Shown here piece after piece: positions 60,688-64,000 of a DNA stretch of 64,000 nt. The first letter of the stretch is position 1. The number at the start of each line of letters is the position of its first letter. The position numbers were made by a program, and so were the translations under genes. The notes under the pieces were generated by a model. The model did no database searches. It was not told the origin of the DNA and worked only from the letters and a program-made list of their open reading frames with translations. The stretch is from positions 7,812,001 to 7,876,000 of the forward strand of contig NC_065877.1 in assembly GCF_933775445.1 (NCBI RefSeq), written 5' to 3'. This DNA is from Argentina anserina (Eukaryota; Streptophyta; Magnoliopsida; Rosales; Rosaceae).

Positions 60688-62917
60688 ATGTGCCAAGCGA
60701 TTTGCAGAGACATTTTCCCTGTTTTAGCAAAAGAATGAAACTTTTATAAGGAATACATACTAAAAGATGCAAAATTCGACGGGTCGAGGAATGAAAACTC
60801 ACTTGACAGTGGATTCCAGATTTGAAATACTATTCTTACACATATGATTTATTGTTGACTGGGTGTTTTCCCACTGTCTTCCACAATAACCAACTCTCTC
60901 TGAGCTGCGCATACCATAGAAAGAAAGAAGTTATGAAGTGAAAACAATGGCTATCCACTATCACACACAAGGGATATAACAATTGATCAGGGCGGTGTAT
61001 AACCCCCCCCCCCCCCCCCCCCCCCGGCATCATAATTACACATAATGCATATAACAATTGATCAGGGTGGAGGTAGAGCCCCTGCAACACAGTCATACAC
61101 AATGGATATAACAACTGATCAGGTGATGGATTTACATCCTTTTTTGTTTTTAGTGCGTAATTTCTTTTCCTGAGCCTACTCTATTGAAAAAGAAATAAAT
61201 TTGATATTTCCATGTAACATAGAAATAAAACATACCACTCTTGCAGGCAGTTTTCCATGATTACTTGAGATTCAGCTGCTGAGAATGTGTCTTCCATAAA
61301 ATGACTCTCCACCTTTTCCATATGTTGACTCAATTCCTTTCTTGCATCTGTTGCCACTTGTTGCATGTTTAACACCTCTTTTTGCAATATGCTATGCTCT
61401 TGTGTATCTGTGTGCTGGATGTTAATTGATGCCTCCGATACCTGAATTTTCATTTCTTATGGTCAATTGGAAGTTACAAAATTAACTGTCTCAACTCAAC
61501 TGACAAGCAAAAGAAGTACTTACCATAGAAATTTTCTTCGACGTCAAATTTTCTAATATTGATGTAATCTTATCAAAAGCCAGTTTTTCATCTTTAGCAG
61601 CCTCTTCCTGTTTCGTGGAAGCAAGCAATCATCAGCCATTATTTCATAGCAGCAAACAGTCATCAGCCGTTATATTATTCACTGTCAATATCCCATCTGT
61701 TGGGAAGCCTTACCTTAAACATCTTCTCAAAGTTCACTAACTGGTGAAATCGTTTGACTTGACTAGATTCAATAACTTTCATAACTTCTGAAGCATGGTT
61801 TTGGAGGTCATCAAAAAAATTCACAGTGGCCTTTGAAATAACTTGTGCTGAATGCAAACTTCGTTGTAATCCCTACAGGTTAACAATAAGATTAAGAATA
61901 CGTTCATCTATTTCAAGTTCAGATTATATCAAGAATAAACTTACCAGCTCATGTTGTTGAGTGGAGAAAGCCAATAGCTGTTTCTCCTCAACAAGAGACT
62001 GCTGAATATCTTGGATGACTTCATTCGCCTCTGTAACTGCGGTTCCGAGAAACTAGAAGATAAATAATATTAATATACTCTGCTATGAATTATAAAAACA
62101 ACCTATAAATAGTAAATATATAGTTAATGTGTATATAAACATACAAAATAATTGACACAATACCTTCTCAACAGCAACTGTCTGTGACAGCGTTTTACTA
62201 TTTATCTGCTCCAGGTCAGATGATGCCTTCATTTGCAGCATGTTGGCTAGCTCCTTCAATGCTGAAACTCCAGAACTGTATGTCTCTGATATTTTCTCAA
62301 TCCTTGATTCCAGTACCTTTGTTGCCTGGTAATTTCACTTGTGTTAAGAATCAGATGATAATAAATCAAGGCAAGCATTATGAAAATACATGAAACTAAA
62401 TCTCCCTTACGTCACATTTACTTGCAAGGGATGAGTGGACATGTTCCTCCATGCATCTTAGTTGGTTCTGCTGTTGAGAAACAGACCCTAAGATTGTCTT
62501 ATGTAGATCATTGAGACTTCGGTCCAGCTGCGAACCAAATTTCAGAACCAAGCTTTTATTTTCTTCTTCCATTTTGTTTTTCTGATCTGTAGAAAGCAAA
62601 GGCCAGTTACTTGTGTCCAGAATTACTAATGCAATAGCTCACGTAGTATGCTGTCTTAAGATCTCGCCAGCAATTAAAAGAACAATTTAGCATTTTCAAA
62701 TCATGCAAGACAAGTGTACTCTTCTATGTAAGCATTGCTTTATAAGCTTAACACTAGAGTTCTTACCTAATTTTTCATGTAGTGAACTTATATCCTCTGA
62801 TGCAGTCTGTAGATCGGTGCATAATTCCTTCGCTCGTCCAATTAAAAGATTTTCTGTTTTCATATGCATAAACACATAGATTTTTGTCACAAATGTTTCA
62901 AGTAGCAAACATAACAA

Positions 62918-62967
<50 letters not shown>

Positions 62968-64000
62968 TTAATAAACAAATAACAAGAAACAAACACAATC
63001 TCCTCAACAATATCTCAATTGCCTTGCCTGAGTGTAGCAGTTTAGAGATAATCTGCTCCTTCTGTTTTAGGGTTGAGATAGCGACCCGGTGATTCTCTTG
63101 AAGTTCTAGTAATACCTTGTTAGTATTTTCCAGATTTATCTGAAAAAAAAACATTTTAATTCTTGATGAGATGCATGAACTCAAAAGACTACAACATTAA
63201 TAATAATAAATGTTCATGATACATACCTTACAGTCCTTGAGCTCACTTTGGAAATCCAGTTTCTGTTCTTGTTCGCTGTGATAGAGCTTTTGAAACTTTT
63301 CCACTTGCTGCAAGAAGAAATGACTTTCACGACATGAATATCATTAAAGAAATTTTAATCAAGGGGCAAGAAAATATACCTCTTTTGTGAGGATGAGGTC
63401 ATTCTCCAATTGCTCTATTCTCTCAACCCTAGCCTGCAGGGTTTCCAAATTTTAAACAGATAAAACCACATTATATAAAGCAATAGAAGAACTATAAAGT
63501 CTATGATGCAGATAACTATACTTCTATACATGATGCAAATAAGTTGAGCACCCAATAATTTTTATAAATACAGAATAGTCAAGTTAATTAAAATAGCTTC
63601 ACATCTTAATGTTTCCTTCATTGAATGTGGAATAAATAGTAACAACCTAGACTAAAGAATTCTCTGACCAAGCTATGGTAATATATATAAATCCTATGAG
63701 GAAAAGGATTCACCTTCTTTTCAGCTTCTTCCTGGACATATCTTTCACGTGGAATATAAACACCATTCTTTTCACGTGCTGCCCGAATATCTGCATTGGA
63801 ATAAATTAATAAATATAGTTTAGAACTCTTCCTTATCGACTCAATTGAAATATGCAAGTGTCATCTGACCTTCTTTCATTCTCTCAATCTCAATATACAA
63901 ATCCTTTAGTAGCACAGTTTTTGACATTTTCTGGTTTGCCTGCCCAAAAGAAAGATTGATCATCATTAACCATAGATCATCATGAATCACATGAAAATTG
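59700..64000 (-). CDS. Kinesin-5 (BimC/Eg5 type) heavy chain, C-terminal part; gene runs off the window
   Basis: Minus-strand exons: 63939-63870, 63790-63714, 63433-63380, 63307-63227, 63139-63028, 62853-62767, 62586-62411, 62325-62164, 62052-61945, 61872-61714, 61607-61524, 61441-61236, 60560-60459, 60374-60265, 60163-60012, 59882-59700; 1923 nt, 640 residues, all in frame. It begins KMSKTVLLKDLYIEIERMKE, the neck/stalk start after the motor domain (outside the window). It continues as heptad coiled coil with KFGSQLDRSLNDLH and LGSVSQQQNQL, and ends in the tail with PSFASIEEMRSSLD. Kinesin-5 tetramers slide antiparallel microtubules in spindle and phragmoplast. The 63028 junction uses a GC donor. 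A duplicate of the 102-nt exon lies at 60904-60803. Confidence 0.93.
60659..60687. repeat. C29 homopolymer at the duplication junction
   Basis: 29 cytosines separate the two copies. It is G-rich on the transcribed (coding) strand and could form a quadruplex. Confidence 0.85.
61003..61025. repeat. C23 homopolymer at the end of the second copy
   Basis: 23 cytosines. Beyond it two diverged copies of the phrase ATATAACAATTGATCAGG follow (to about 61125), so a small minisatellite was present before the duplication. Confidence 0.85.
62920..62967. repeat. (TA)n microsatellite in the GC-AG intron
   Basis: About 24 TA units in the kinesin intron between 63028 and 62853. Confidence 0.9.

Larger units (their letters stand above)
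60343..61025 (-). repeat. 344-bp tandem duplication including a kinesin exon
   Basis: 60343-60686 and 60687-61025 look identical by eye apart from the poly-C length. Each holds the full 102-nt exon with both splice sites plus the acceptor and first 32 nt of the next exon. The duplicate exon is 60803-60904. Each copy ends in a poly-C tract. Confidence 0.93.

Noticed and set aside
60492..61114. Minus-strand frames containing runs of glycine
   Set aside because: Produced by reading through the poly-C tracts; the true exon within them is described under kinesin.

Overview
The window is nuclear DNA of a flowering plant, most likely a dicot. It has intron-rich genes with GT-AG introns, AT-rich intergenic DNA and plant-only families: a WAT1-related transporter, a TPL/Tify-type regulator, ZAT-type zinc fingers with EAR motifs, and plant kinesin-5. 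The codon and gene style would fit a rosid such as a Rosaceae species, but that is a guess. I reconstructed exons by eye from splice sites, reading frame and family similarity. No alignment or transcript data were available.

Left part (1-12.6 kb) is the gene-dense end. A seven-exon WAT1/EamA transporter (+) converges on a five-exon gene for a TDBD-domain (Tify/TPL-binding type) nuclear protein (-). Next comes a ten-exon type I inositol-polyphosphate 5-phosphatase (-). All three reconstructions close in frame.

Middle part (12.6-41 kb) is transposon territory. It holds a long-armed foldback element, a PIF/Harbinger-like element, a Mutator-type MITE with a perfect 10-bp target duplication, and a complete but dead Ty1-copia retrotransposon whose gag position is occupied by a fragment of an ABCC transporter gene. 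It also holds a TCACAC minisatellite, a hAT element and a chimeric DNA element carrying intron-containing pieces of two host genes (tryptophanyl-tRNA synthetase and CDCA7). Two copies of one palindromic MITE family and a decayed zinc-finger gene follow.

Right part (41-64 kb) carries three intact single-exon ZAT11-like C2H2 repressor genes, all on the minus strand and dispersed by transposons. An apparently intact autonomous Mutator-like element (5.3 kb, perfect 9-bp target duplication, four-exon transposase of 1126 residues) lies between the first and second. Three further hAT-type elements and a CACTA end also lie here. The window closes with the 3' half of a kinesin-5 gene (-) containing a 344-bp tandem duplication that includes a whole exon and is bounded by long poly-C tracts.

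The host genes do not form a pathway or operon. The main themes are gene-fragment capture by transposons, a possibly mobile MULE, and local duplication of a stress-type zinc-finger repressor family.
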